Below, in pieces: positions 23,970 to 35,670 of a stretch of 64,000 nt of DNA. Numbering within the stretch: position 1 is the first letter of the stretch; each line of letters begins with the position of its first letter. The notes below the pieces were generated by a model. It ran no database searches, was not told where the DNA came from, and saw only the letters and a program-made list of their open reading frames with translations. The translations under genes were made by a program, and so were the position numbers. This DNA is from Orientallactaga sibirica (taxonomy: Eukaryota > Chordata > Mammalia > Rodentia > Dipodidae), in the NCBI GenBank assembly GCA_036365145.1, contig JAEOAD010000048.1, positions 11,232,501 through 11,296,500 of the forward strand, given 5' to 3'.

Positions 23970-24710
23970 GCCACAAGGTCGCGCTCTGGATGTGTCTACA
24001 GAACGGCTCCCTCCTCAAGGGCGATTCCCCTGGAGTAACTTCCTCAAGCAAGGTTCTAAGTCAGAAAGTGGCATGGGTATTCGGTGCACAGGGCGGTGCA
24101 GGCTGTCGGTCTTTAAAGGCATGGTCCTGGGGGGGGGGTACCATGCATCAGCGAAGGCCGGCTCGGCAACTCTCCAGGCCAAACTTTCTCCTGGAACAAA
24201 TCCTCTTTGAAAGCACATGAAGAGAACCCAGGAGAAGGATGGAGCGTGGGGATGCCTTCAGCTGCAGCCGGGAGACAGTCCTCTTCCCCCCACCCCTTCC
24301 TCCCAAGGAAGCCAGCCCCCAGCGACGCGGCCCTGCCCAGCCCCACCCACCCGCTCGGGGGAGCTGCGAGCTCCACAAAGCCATTCCCAGGCGTGCGCTC
24401 CCCGAGGCCAAGGGGAGGGAGGAACGAGCGAGGCTGGGTACCTTAGGAAGAGGCCGGGATGCCCGGACCCGAGAAACCCCGCAGCATCGCCGGGACGCCA
24501 CCGCCTCCACTGTGTTCGCTCCAAGCCACTTCTCGGAGCCGCGAGCCCGGGCCGCACGCAGCAGCCGCAGCCTCGCGCGCCCACCGCCGTCCCCGCGCAG
24601 TGCACAGCCTGGGGATCGGCCGGCCCGAGACAGCCACTGTCAAGTGCAGCCCCGCCCCTGCGCGCCGGGCTAGCGGAGGAACCTCCCCACCTCCGGGACG
24701 CGCCGCCACG

Positions 24711-24720
24711 CTGATTGGCT
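24711..24720 (-). promoter_or_regulatory. CCAAT box (NF-Y type site)
   Basis: The plus strand reads ctgattggct, giving AGCCAATCAG on the minus strand, a full NF-Y consensus. It lies beside the GC-box cluster in the CpG island and so is likely functional. Confidence 0.55.
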
Positions 24721-24736
24721 GCGGGAGCTTATGACT

Positions 24737-24810
24737 CCGCCCCCTCATCGCTAGACCACGCCCCTCGCCGTGTCTTTCCTCCCTCCACACCCCGCCCAGT
24801 CCCGCCCCGC
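24737..24810. promoter_or_regulatory. Cluster of GC boxes (Sp1/KLF type)
   Basis: CCGCCCC (24737), CACGCCCC (near 24758), CCCCGCCC (near 24790) and CCCGCCCC (24801) lie within 75 bp, next to the CCAAT box. This is the normal make-up of a TATA-less CpG-island promoter. Confidence 0.55.
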
Positions 24811-25154
24811 GCGCGCAGGCCCTCTCCACGGGCGCGCAGGGTGGGGTTCAGCGCTTGGGCGAGGCTTCCTGCGGGCACCGGCGCGCCCAGCTCCGCGCCC
24901 GCGCCCGCGCTCTGCACTTCCCTCTCTCCTCTGCCAACCCAGAAATTTAAAAAAAAACACGGCCATGGAAAGATGGCCCAGAAGAGGCATCTTCTCCAGG
25001 GCGAGAGCTTATTTACTTTAAACACTTAACATTACGGGGAGCCCGCCCTGCACTGAACCACCTTGGGTGGAGGACTGAGATCATTAGATGGAGGCCTTGG
25101 GGGTTTGGGGATTTGGTGTGTTTGCTCTTTGAACCGAGAGTTCCCTTAAACGCC

Positions 25155-25240
25155 TTCTAAACTTCATCTTGGAGAAACTCAACCGATTTTTAGCAACTTG
25201 GTCAAGGTCACGGAGCCAGTTGGTGGCGGATTCGGTACTG
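25155..25240 (-). repeat. MIR fragment
   Basis: cttggagaaactcaaccgat followed by agcaacttggtcaaggtcac matches the antisense MIR core. Confidence 0.6.
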
Positions 25241-25299
25241 CTTGCTGGATGAAAGATGCAGGTTTTATTCGGACTCACGTGGAGAGGTGTAATTCCAAT

Positions 25300-25545
25300 G
25301 TGTAATAGCAAGCAATTAATTAAAAGTACATAGTGACCAAAGTTATCCGTGGTTGCTCGGGGGAGGTAAAAGGGACCCGGATGCTTGCCCATGGATAAGC
25401 TTTTTATGTTAGGGGTGCCGAGTGTATTCGCAATTTGATAATGGTGTTGGACGCCCAACTCTGGCTATTGTGAAAACCACTGGATTGTACATTTTAAACG
25501 AATAAACTTCATGGTATGTGAACTATATCTAAATAAAAGTGTAAA
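25300..25545 (+). mobile_element. Ancient L1 3' end
   Basis: The stretch attgtacattttaaacgaat (near 25485), then a gtatgtgaactatatct block and aataaaagtg, is the typical end of old mammalian L1 elements. It lies just beyond the CpG island and has no coding capacity. Confidence 0.5.
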
Positions 25546-25630
25546 ATGTATGGCGAGTGATCGCTCCTTTCACTTGTGATCTGAGTAGCAAAACCCTGGA
25601 TTCTAAACTTTCTTAGAAAGTGACTGGAGT

Positions 25631-25842
25631 GCTGGGGAGATGGCTCAGTGGTTAAAAGCACTTGTTTACAACACCAAATGCCTGGGGTGTGATTCCTCAG
25701 TACCCACTTAAAGCCAGATACACAAAATTGTGTTTGCATCTGGAGTTCATTTGCAGAGACAGGAGGCCCTGGCACACCCATATTCATTCTCATTCTCTCT
25801 TTCTCTCTGTCAAATAATTAATTAATTAATATTTTTAAAGTG
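25631..25842 (+). mobile_element. B2-like SINE with target duplication
   Basis: Head gtgctggggagatggctcag. aaagtgact precedes it and recurs after the attaattaatattttt tail. Confidence 0.88.
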
Positions 25843-25851
25843 ACTAGGGGC

Positions 25852-26120
25852 TGGAGAGTGGCTCATTAAGCAAAGCGCTGCTGTGCTTTGCTGTGCTATG
25901 AGGACCTAAGTTCAGATTCCCAAAACCCATATAAAAAATGGAGGAGTGCTGATGCGGACCTGGGGCATGCTGTCTATCTAGGGCCAGGTTCAGTGAAAAC
26001 TCTGCCTCAAAGAATGAGGTGGGGAGTGAATGATGAAGGCATCTGATGGCCCACCTCTGGCCTTCATATGCACCCACACACATATGAACATGCATACACC
26101 ACACACACAGGCAGAAAAGT
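25852..26120 (+). mobile_element. B4-like SINE
   Basis: An ID-like head (ggggctggagagtggctcat), then gccaggttcagtgaaaactc and a CACA-rich end. It abuts the preceding B2-like copy. Confidence 0.65.
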
Positions 26121-26240
26121 AACTGTGCCATTTAAAAACGATATGATTTTTATTGTCAGTTACAATAGTCAATGTATCCATGACTACACCCTTCTCTTCC
26201 ATGTCTTTTATCCCACCTGAGATTATAAACCCCTTTAAAA

Positions 26241-26470
26241 TTTTTTTTGTATATTTATTTATTTATTTGAGAGCAACAGACAGAGAGAGAAAGAGGCAGC
26301 TAGAAGAGAGAGAATGGGCGCGCCAAGGCCTCCAGCCACTGCAAACGAACTCCAGATGCATGCGCCACCTTGTGCATCTGGCTTATGTGGGTGCCAGGGA
26401 ATCTAGCTTTGAACCGTGGTTCTTAGGCGTCACACGCAAGCGATTAATCGCTAAGCCATCTCTCCAGGCC
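26241..26470 (-). mobile_element. B2-like SINE
   Basis: Reverse copy from tatttatttatttatttgag to gccatctctccaggcc. It keeps a gcgcgcc CpG cluster. Confidence 0.9.
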
Positions 26471-26498
26471 CTATAAACTCCTTTTAATTCCAGTATTT

Positions 26499-26636
26499 TT
26501 TTGAGGTAGGGTCTCACTCTAGCGCAGGCTGACCCAAAACTCACCCTTTAGTCCCAGACTGTCCTGGAGCTCACAGCGATCCTGTCTCCTCTGCCTCCCA
26601 AGAGCTGGGATTAAAGTGTGAGCCACCACGCCTGGT
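26499..26636 (-). mobile_element. B1-like SINE
   Basis: Reverse copy from tttttttgaggtagggtctc to gagccaccacgcctggttc. Confidence 0.88.
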
Positions 26637-28987
26637 TCATAAACTTTTAAAAAGCAGGGAAATTACTGTGTTTTGTTAATTTCCTTACTTCCATTCCCTC
26701 CATCCTTAGTCCCCCCCCCAATACATATACCTTTTCCACCCTCAGCAGGTCCTTAGGGCATGTTTGTTAAATGTCAGGTGCAGTTTTACCCTCAGAAAAG
26801 GATTCTTTTTTTTTTCTTCCCATACTAAGGGTCTAGAGTGCTGACATGCATTCTGAAACTTGAAAAATAATTGGCCTAACATGCATACTGTAGAGCTTTG
26901 GGACAACAGCAAGAACACTAGAGAATTACATCAACACTTTCCATATTTTAATAAGATACAAATTGAACCCTAAATCTAAATCCCTGAAAACTAAGTTAGT
27001 CTCTGTGTAAGAGATCACAATGTTAATACTTTAGTAGTAAATAAACCAGCGATGTGGAAACAGCATTTTTGAACACTGAGATTGAAAATCCCACTAGGTA
27101 ATTTACTTGTGATTTTAAAGGCCTTGAAAACTTTTGTTAAAGCTTCCTTGTTTCTTTTCCTTTCCTCCTCCTTCTTCTTCTCCTCCTTGCCTTTTTGTCA
27201 GTGCTAGGGATAGAACCCAACTCTTACGGAAGCTGGCAAAGCCTCTGTCCCTGAGGTCCATCCCCAGTCCTTCTTTCCTTTTCAATGCCTCCTTTTAGGC
27301 TCATATTTTTTTCTCTCACAAGATTTTGATATTTAACCTCACGGTGTTACAGTTGTCCTTCCCATAAATTTCTGTACATAGATCTGGGTGCTCCAAAAGA
27401 ATGAAGGACTATTGATCTCCCTGGAGTGAGACACCTGAGGAAAACCAATGAGAAGGCTGTAGCTATTTCTCTTGCAGGAGCAGATGCTGCCCCACTCCAG
27501 GGAGTCAGGGGTTGGAAGAAATGAGATAATAAAAATAAACAAGCTACTTAGTGAATGTCATGAAATATACTCAGCGCTAGGCAAGATAACTCTCTAAGTG
27601 AGTAAATACTTTTTACTGATAGAGGCAGAAGCAGACGAGCAGCATAATTTTCTCACTACACTCAGAAGAAAATAATATGAACTCAAAGACTGACCTAATT
27701 GAGCCTCCCCCCTATGATAGCATGTGGGAACCAGTCTCTGGGAAGTAGAAAGTGCGCTGCTGGGTTGGCTCAGCTGGCTGTCAGCTGTCAACTCTTCCCC
27801 CCCACACACCCCAGCCATGGCTGTGCAGCCTTCTCCAGCAGGCCCTCCTTTCCAAGGTCACAGGGCAGGACAGTGAGCTATTGTCTCTCCTTCTGCTTAT
27901 GGGATTTAAATCTGTGGATGCAAAGTCAAGCAGGAATAGGACCTTGGATGGAGCCAAAATGATTCCCTGATGAGCTGTCTGCCAGCCTCCCATATTTTCA
28001 ATCGGCTAGCCTCAATTCCTCATGATTTTAGGAGAATTGATGTACCTTACGGTTAAATATCAGTCAAGGAAATGTACCAGCAGATAGCCATAACCTGATT
28101 TTTTAAAAAAAGGAGAAGAACTTGGATGTAGGGTAAGTGGGAAAACTATGGAGTTTTTACAAATAAAGATAATGTACTAGTATACTATCTACAAATGCTT
28201 AATACTGCCTGAAACAGTGCCATATGCTGTCTGGCATGACCAGGGACAAGATTGAAGCTGACAGTGAAACATGAAACATGGATGAGAGTGCATCATCTGA
28301 GAAGAAAAGAGGAGGTGCCATTGAATAAACAGCCCCAGGAAGACCTCTGGGTGCAAAAATGTCTACAGGTTGCAGGAAAAAAGTAATGCGACTTGATGTG
28401 CATAAAATGCAGGCAGGATATCAAGAAATGAAGCTTGAAATATACGTTCCTATTAACCTAAATTTCTTATCTCTGCTTGTATATATTTACACTCTGGACC
28501 CCAGAAAATATAGATATGTACTTAAAGGAACACAGAAGCTGCTTTGAGGTGTCAGCAGTTACCATAGGGAACAAGAGAATAAAAAATTTCATATTATGTG
28601 AAAGTGAAGTAAGATACAATATGTAATTATTCCAAATCAGCCACTAAAGGGGCTCTTTGGGGAATTTAAAAAAAAAAAAAAACAATATTTACATCCCAGA
28701 GGAAGCTACTTGTGGCATTTAACTGGGAAGACAACCAGAAATTCAGACTAGGTTTACAGTCCTTGCCCTCCTTGTAGAAGACTTCGGAGAAGCTGTTTGA
28801 AGTTCTAATGACCTTAACTGATTTAAAAAAAAAAAAAAAAAAAGAATGTGAGTTTGTAAAGGAGATTGACATAAAAACCATCTCTTAAGCAAATGAAGTC
28901 TGGATATAGCTAAACATTCAAAAATGAATTCTCTTTCTAAAATTCCTGTCATTTTTATTTTTAATTAATTTATTTATCAATTTCATT
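26637..28987. other. Mostly unique sequence beyond the CpG island
   Basis: Apart from one ID-like copy (27190-27272), short A runs near 28670 and 28830 and a CT/TTC-rich patch near 27150, nothing was recognised. Confidence 0.45.
27190..27272 (-). mobile_element. ID-like SINE
   Basis: agtgctagggatagaaccca to aggtccatccccagtcc is a reverse ID body. Confidence 0.65.
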
Positions 28988-29130
28988 TTTTCGAGGTAGG
29001 ATCTTGCTCCAGCCCAGGCTGACTTAGAATTCACTTTGTAGTCTCAGGGTGACCTCAAACTCCCTTAGTTCCTCCTACCTCTGCCTCCCAAGTGCTTCCA
29101 TTAAAGGTGTGGGCCACCATGCCCACTGGC
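28988..29130 (-). mobile_element. B1-like SINE
   Basis: Reverse copy from ttttcgaggtaggatcttgc to gggccaccatgcccactgg. Confidence 0.88.
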
Positions 29131-29145
29131 TTAAAATTTCCTTAT

Positions 29146-29148
29146 TTT

Positions 29149-29199
<51 letters not shown>

Positions 29200-29202
29200 T
29201 TT
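29146..29202. repeat. (TTTA)n microsatellite
   Basis: About 14 uninterrupted TTTA units next to the B1-like copy. Confidence 0.97.
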
Positions 29203-30439
29203 GCTTACTTAAATGACTAGTTACAGTGGCTTACTTCTTTTGCTTTTATTTTCCTAGCTCTTGGCCTGTAAGAATTACCTTTCATGGCACCAGGAGTGCC
29301 TGGGAAGGAAATTGCCAAGGTGTTGATTTCTAGAGAATTCTGAGAACTAAAACTCTCAGGAGATAGTAAAAGAGGAAATTGAAATTCAGTCTTGCAAAGT
29401 GAGACCAAGGTTCTTAACTGCTGGGGAGGACTGTGGTGGTGTTTTTTTAGACCAGGACAGGTTATTCTAAAGCTACCAGGGCCACCAGAACCCAGCAGAG
29501 ATTACTGAAGAGTAAATCATGTCAGGCCATCCCTCTGGCTTTCCTCCAGGAAGGACAGGACAGAAACTTATTACCTAGTGTGTATGTGGCAGAGACGACG
29601 AAGTTGTCCCAACATTCTCAATTTCTTTTCCAAGAACCGCCCCCTAGGTTTTAGCAGCTTGCAAAATTGTTTAGGTGGGTACTTGACTTCTTAGACTTCT
29701 TTGACTGGGCGTGGCTATGTAACCAGGGTCCAGCCAATGAAATTCAAGAAGAAACATGTCTGCCCCTGCATTGGTTCCTTCTCCCTTCCACTTACTGTTT
29801 CCTCTTCCCTTTCTTGTAGGCCTGCTATGGCGAGGAAGCTTCCCCCAAGTAACGGGACTTCACCCAGTGGAAATGGGACAAACGCCAAAGAAGGTTCCCA
29901 AGTCCCTGGATCACTTTATGAAGGATTATCTATTAAAGTGGAGCACGCCTTCATTTTGTCTGAGCCGCGGAAACTTCTGAGATATTACAGCATCCTAGAT
30001 CAAGCCTAATTAATAGACGACTGTGAACTTTAATATGACACAGGCTGAGGTTTCATGACACCTCTTTGATTCAAAGTGAAAAAAAGGTGTAAAAAGGAAC
30101 TGTGTGAATGTGTAGCTGAACTTATGTAAATCATCCTGATCAAGCAAGGATTGCCAGCTACAGGTATTTTGTTTACAGAACATTATGTTGTATATGTGTG
30201 TGTGTGTATATATATATATTTTTTTGAGTGATTTCAGTACAGTCAGTGCTAACTCACCACAGTCCTCACTGTGTCCTGCCTCTTTATATATTTATGCTTC
30301 CTGCTTGATACCTAAAGACATTTGAGTTAGTAACCTTTTAAGCTATTAGGGCAGTTGTGTACTTTTACCATTACAGACAAGAGCTAAGAATGAAAAAAAT
30401 TTGTTTCTTTTCCCCTCGCAGTTGTAGGTGAGCATTCTA
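29203..30439. other. Unique or ancient-repeat sequence
   Basis: The stretch 29700-30010 (gcgtggctatgtaaccaggg and following) reads like an old DNA-transposon or LTR remnant. An open frame of 102 codons across it shows no known protein. Confidence 0.35.
30195..30222. repeat. (TG)n(TA)n run
   Basis: A short tgtgtgtgtgtatatatatat stretch followed by T residues. Confidence 0.8.
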
Positions 30440-31250
30440 TTGTAGTCTGTTCTCTGTTGCTATAAACCGAAGACCACCGGGAATTCGTGAAGAATAGAAA
30501 TGTGTCTGGCTAATGGATCCCAAGGCTGGGAGTCTGAGATTGTGGCACTGGCTTTCTCTTTAGCTTCTGGTGGGAGGTCTTGTTGCTTCATAACACACTG
30601 GAAGGGCACAAAGACAAGAGAGAGGATTGAGGAAGCCAAACTTCTATAATAAACTTTTATAACACTGGGAACTGTTGCAGGATGGATACGAAATGTTTAC
30701 GGTGGACGGTTCTTAGCTGGTGGCACTATCTTGGGAAATTGTAGAAACTTTGCGGGGGAGGTGTGCTGGAGAAATGGCTCCATGGTTAAAGGACTTGCCT
30801 GCAAACTTTAATGATCAAGGTTCAACTCCCCAGCACCAATGTAAAGCCAGATGCAGAAAGTGGAGTGTGCATCTGGAGTTTGTTTGCAGAGGTTAAGGCC
30901 CTGACACACCCACGCACCCATTTCTCTCTTTCTCTCTCTGTCCGGATGTGTGTCTGTGTCTACCTCTCTTGGCTTGAAAATCGATCAATTAATGAAACTT
31001 TAGGAAGAAGTAGGCCACTGGTGCTTTGGGGAATGTTATCTTTGGCCCCTGCCTGTTTCCCCTGGTTGGTCATGAAGTGAAAAGCTATCTTTTGCCCCAC
31101 ATTCCCATCAGCATGATACCCTGCTCAAGCACGTAGGACCAAATTGACAGGGACTGAAACCATGAGCCACAACAAATCATTCCTCCCTGAAGCTGTTTCT
31201 GTAAAGTATTCTGGTCACAGTGATGAAAAGAAACTTAATATGGGAAGTGG
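30440..31250. mobile_element. Degenerate LTR-like sequence(s) interrupted by a B2-like SINE
   Basis: The part at 30440-30650 reads like an antisense MaLR end (gttgctataaaccgaagacc and following). The part from about 30690 to 31250 reads like a sense rodent LTR, ending gtattctggtcacagtgatg. A B2-like SINE sits at about 30763-30990. The boundary between the two parts is unclear. Confidence 0.4.
30763..30990 (+). mobile_element. B2-like SINE
   Basis: The head is gtgctggagaaatggctcca. The body is diverged, and the tail end has been replaced by ctctcttggcttgaaaatcg. Confidence 0.8.
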
Positions 31251-32439
31251 AGTTCTAACATGAACTTCTAGGGGTCATATTGAAATCATACAACATTTCC
31301 AGTTAGCTGCCCTCTCTTCCCTAAAGAGTCATGCAGAGCCGCAGGTTCCTCCTGACAAGTTGTCTCCCCATCTCCGAGGAGTTGTTTGCTTATGGAGAAT
31401 GAGCCACAATGAATCTTAGCCATCCTGCTGTCAGGAAAGGAGAAGTGAGAAAACAAACTGAACTACTGTGGTGACTGCACAGTATCCTGTACTTATTATC
31501 ACAGCTTATTGATAGCTTATTGGTATCAGGTAGCTGATAAGATTCAGGTTTGATTCCTTTGGCAAAATGGTGGTATAATTCTCTCATCAGGAAGTGCATG
31601 CTATCTGGTTGTCTTGCCTTAGTCTATTAATTCATGAAGGGTTGCAAAATGGCCACATCTATTTCTCATTTCTGCTTGATTTTTTAAAAACTTATATTAC
31701 TTGTAAAAAGATACACTGTCTGTAATTTTTGATTTTTTCCAGTGGTGGGGTTTATATAAATAAGGTAAAATAAGTACATTACTTACTTTCTTGACCAGTT
31801 GTAAGATAATTATCTTTGTAACTATCTGAAATATCCTCTAAACATGACCAAGTTTTTAATAGCATAATGTAGTCATGAATTTCAAGATGTTTAATAGGTG
31901 CAGTGTTAGAATCTCCAAGACCACCTTCACCTCCAATGCCAGACACTGTTAGGAAGGTTCCAAGGCCACTCTTATTTCTGATACCAGTTTTAAGTCTGGT
32001 TCCCTACGATAAGTCTCAGCTTTGATAACTCACTAAGAGGATTCACAGACTTCACTGAAACCTGTCATACATGAGGTTATAGCACATTGTGGTATATACA
32101 TAATCCAGAAAGTTCCTAGAGTGACCATCTCCAGATACCATCCATTTTTTTTTTGTTAGAGCATCAACATATGGAATTTGATGGAATGCAAACACCCAGT
32201 TTTCCATGTGAGCTTTAAAGATGAGATATAGGTGGTTATCAATTTCCTAAAAATTTATATCAAAGTTTATTATGGATGTATTCAAACTCTTTTCTCAGGA
32301 GGAGTTTGGGTTCTCATTAAAATTCAAAGGAGATCAGTGACCCAAATTTTTAAAATCACTGTTAGAAACTGTGAGCTCTTTCAGAAAGAAAGAAAAAGTT
32401 TATTTTCCCCTTCCATATGTAAAGAAATGAATAGCCAAA

Positions 32440-32485
<46 letters not shown>

Positions 32486-33823
32486 AGAATGAGTAAAAGA
32501 GATACAAAGTTTCCTTTCTCCATGACTTTTAATGATTTTCATGGGCATTTTAGTTCATGAAATAGTTGAACATATTTCTATGCAAACATAGGATCAGCTA
32601 TAAAGTATCTGTGAATCAATGGGACTGTGGCAGCAATATACATGTATACATGCAATATACAGTGGATGGGTTGCCAGTAGAAATCTTGTCGCCGAGTTGA
32701 GGACAAGAATTTATGCCATCTTTTCACCTTTAAAAGTCTCTAATGGACAGGTTGTCTTTGACTGCTTAGTATGTAAGCAATTTCTCTATTTCTTTTAAAG
32801 GATGTCATTCCAGTGTGAAAATAAAGCTAGAGGCACTCCCACACTAAAGATTCATGCACTAAAAGGAAAACTGGCCCAGGACAGGTTTGGAATCAGGGTG
32901 AAGTGTTTCTGGCAAATTCTAATCATATTAGCTTGTTTCGCAGATTCAGTCCTCATCTAGTTTCCAGACCTGTGATTGCTGGAAGAACCACCCATGTGCA
33001 ATATTCTAAAAGCAACTGCAACCTGCTCAGTTCTAGGTAGATCCCACAGTGTGGTGCACCCACGACTCTCATTATGATGCAGAATGAGGACTCACTGAAT
33101 GACAAGAGCTGTCAGAAACTGAACACTGGGAGTGGTAAAAATAAGCTGACCAAATTCTGGTGCTCTGCTGATATTAAAAAAAAAAAATGACATGTATATT
33201 TGTTGACTAGCAGCCTTGAGGGCTCATGTGGAGACTAACCAGAGGCAACAGCCTGTGGAGGTAGAAATCAGGGCACCCCCCCCCCATGTATGTACAGTGT
33301 GGAGAGCTCCAACAGCATGCTTCTCTCTTAGAAATTTATTGATGTGAAATCTGGTTAAATTAAACTCAGCCTCTTTGAGGGCAAGATATGACATTGATTG
33401 AAGGGTTCACATAGACAAAGGGAGGGACAGTTACCACCCTTTGAAAATTTAGGAGTTGAAAATACATGGAGTCTAGGGTTTGATAGCACCATTGGATAGG
33501 GCATTTTGTTCTCAGCTTTTCTCTTGCACACAGTGCCTTCTTTTCAGCATAGCAGGACTGCTGGTGGCTTATTGTGCCTCAAAATTACTTGAAGGAGGGG
33601 AATTGGGTTTGCCTATAGCTGGTGAACCTTGTGCATTTCTTGTAATATATTTAAACATTTCATTATTTTTTTTCTGTGGACTATGTATTTCTCAGTGGTA
33701 TTTCTATAGTTGCATTTTCAAAATAGCACCTACCAAGTTCTATAATAAGAAGTTTGAAATATCTTATAATTACAGTTTCTGATTTGAGGTGAATATTAAA
33801 AGCTCATGGACCCCCCTGATAAT
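31251..33823. other. Long SINE-free stretch of about 2.6 kb
   Basis: Apart from the (CA)n at 32442-32483, no repeat or gene was recognised. It is AT-rich. The open frame at 33480-33782 looks like chance. Confidence 0.45.
32442..32483. repeat. (CA)n microsatellite
   Basis: About 20 CA units. Confidence 0.97.
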
Positions 33824-34092
33824 TGCAAATATATATATATATATATATATGTTGTTTGTTTGTTTGTTTGAGAGAGAGACAGAGAGAGAAAGACAAAGAG
33901 AGAGAGACAGAGAGAGAATGGGAGTGCCAGAGGCCTCTCAGCTGCTGTGAACGAACTCCAGATGTGTGCTCCCCCTTGTGGCACATATTTGACATTGCAT
34001 ACTTCCATCACTTTTTGTGTCTGGCTAAACATGGGACCTGGAAAATTGAATGGATGTTCTTAGGCTTGGCAGGCAGGCGCCTTCACCAATAA
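33824..34092 (-). mobile_element. B2-like SINE, long subfamily, with (TA)n and (GTTT)n end
   Basis: Reverse copy carrying the cagctgctgtgaacgaactc block of the long subfamily. Its A-rich end has become (TA)n at 33829-33850 followed by GTTT units. The head is degraded. Confidence 0.8.
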
Positions 34093-34196
34093 CATGATGA
34101 ATATGTGCCCAAATTACATATTTAATGTGATAATGAATAAACTAATTTTGATGATTAGAAGATGTTGCACAATGAATTATTAAACATAAAGGAAGC

Positions 34197-34358
34197 AGGC
34201 CATGGTGGCTCATGCATTTAATCCCAGCATTTGTGAGACAGAGGTAGGAGGATCACCATGAGTTCAAGGCCACCCTGAGATTACATAGTGTGTTCTAGGT
34301 CAGCCTGGGCTAGAGTGAGACCCTACCTCGAAAACCCAAATAAATAAATAAATAAATG
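34197..34358 (+). mobile_element. B1-like SINE
   Basis: caggccatggtggctcatgc begins the copy, which ends in (AAAT)n. Confidence 0.9.
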
Positions 34359-34445
34359 GATGGGAATATTGCTCCATGCTAGAGCACTTTCTTAGTATAC
34401 ATGAGGACTTTGGTCCAATCCCTACTACCACAAAAAAGAGAAAAA
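34359..34445 (+). mobile_element. ID-like SINE
   Basis: gatgggaatattgctccatg, then tacatgaggactttggtcca and taccacaaaaaagag. It inserted at the tail of the B1-like copy. Confidence 0.55.
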
Positions 34446-34659
34446 GTATAAATAAAATGAAATTCTCAATATCTCTTCTCAGGAAAAAATCAGTTTTGGA
34501 TTCAACTGTAGTGCAGAATAGAAGTGACACTGTACCGAGTGGAAAAATCAACAGCAACATAATTTGAATCAGCTTAACATATTAATAAATTTGATTGTCA
34601 TTTATACTTTGGAGGATATGCAATCTTAAAGTAACGTGTAATTATAAAATAGTTGTTTT

Positions 34660-34899
34660 GGGCTGGAGAGATGGCTTAGTTGTTAAGGCGCCTGCCTGCT
34701 AAGCCTAAGAACCCGGTTCCAATCTCCAGGTCCCACGTTTAGCCAGATGCAGTGACGCAAGGGCGCAATGCGCACTTGCCCACAAGGGGGCGCACACATC
34801 TGGATTTCGTTCACAGCAGCTGAGAGACTGCTGTCTCCCCCTCCCTCTTTCTCTGTCTGTCTCTCTCTGTGTCTCTCTCCAAAAATAAAAAATAAAAAA
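34660..34899 (+). mobile_element. B2-like SINE, long young subfamily
   Basis: gggctggagagatggcttag with the B box ggttccaatctcc, the cgcaagggcgcaatg insert and the gttcacagcagctgagagac block. agttgtttt flanks the copy on both sides. Confidence 0.92.
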
Positions 34900-34905
34900 A
34901 GTTGT

Positions 34906-35455
34906 TTTCAAAAAGGAGGGCTTAATTTCTCTAAGAATAAGGAAAGGGAAGTTGCAAATCTCATCTAAAGCAGTATATATCTGCTTCTTCAGTATTTTAA
35001 AATTCCAAAGGAACTTAAAAGAAATATATATATTTATTATACTTTTCATTATTTAGCAGTTATTCTTCATAGATTTATCCATGCAATTTCACCATCATTT
35101 TGTTTCTCTAAACATGCCTTAGAAAAGTGAATTACCAACTAATTAGGGAGCAAAAACATTAGCTTATTCACAATATGAATTGTCCTTCTGTACTTTTTGG
35201 AAGCACTAACATAAAAGAAACAATGTTTTGTTTCCCTCTTAGTCACTATGTCTGGTTGGTCCCTGTTACACAGTTCTAGCTATAGGAAATCTATAGGTCC
35301 ATTGCTCAAATTTAGTATTTTTTTTGTCTTTTAGTTCATCCTTTAAGTTGATTAAATCCAACTATTATTCCTGTGTAAGAAAATCATGGAGGCAGAATTG
35401 TAAAATAATTTTCATTTTGATGGAATATGCCTTCAATATTTCAAGAGATTAAATA
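34906..35455. other. Unique AT-rich sequence
   Basis: Nothing was recognised. Confidence 0.45.
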
Positions 35456-35670
35456 CTTTTCTCTCTGTCCCTCTTTCTCTCTCAAAATAAAAAGGGGGTG
35501 GGGGGCTGGAGAGATGTCTTAGTGGTTAAGGCACTTGCCTGTGAATCCTAAGAAGTCATTTTCAAACTCTAGGTCCCATGTAGCCAGACACACAGTGATG
35601 CAAATACGTGCTGTTGCACATGTGCCACAAAGAGTGCATGCATCTGGAGTTCATTTACAGAGGCTGCTGA
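35456..35670 (+). mobile_element. B2-like SINE preceded by a B2-like 3' end
   Basis: A CT-rich tail with aaaataaaa (35456-35498) belongs to an older copy. The next copy starts with gggctggagagatgtcttag at about 35504 and loses its 3' part where the L1 3' UTR begins. Confidence 0.8.

Larger units (their letters stand above)
24250..24940. promoter_or_regulatory. CpG island, probable promoter of an unidentified transcript
   Basis: This is the only GC-rich, CpG-dense stretch in the window; elsewhere CpG is strongly depleted. It contains a CCAAT-type box (24711-24720, AGCCAAT on the minus strand) and at least four GC-box cores between 24737 and 24810. If the minus-strand CCAAT box sets the direction, transcription would run toward lower coordinates with a start near 24.63 kb. 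No confident first exon, start codon or splice donor could be chosen on either strand, and the overlapping open frames are the kind GC-rich DNA gives by chance. Human and mouse gene order places FRY after RXFP2 on the same strand, so an alternative FRY promoter or an unannotated lncRNA promoter are the obvious candidates (inference). Confidence 0.75.

Noticed and set aside
1..24000. FRY coding exons on the minus strand
   Set aside because: I looked for the recalled FRY N-terminal sequence and found no match. Any FRY link of the CpG island therefore rests on gene order alone.
24217..24714. Long overlapping open frames on both strands in the CpG island (up to 165 codons)
   Set aside because: GC-rich DNA has few stop codons by chance. 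The products are low-complexity Pro/Arg/Ala/Gly sequences without known domains and no frame has a convincing start plus splice donor.
29701..30009. Plus-strand open frame of 102 codons
   Set aside because: No recognisable protein. The DNA reads like an ancient repeat remnant and the frame is within the range expected by chance.
30440..30520. U6-like snRNA fragment suggested by an aattcgtgaag string
   Set aside because: Only the short string matches. The surrounding sequence fits an LTR-type repeat better.
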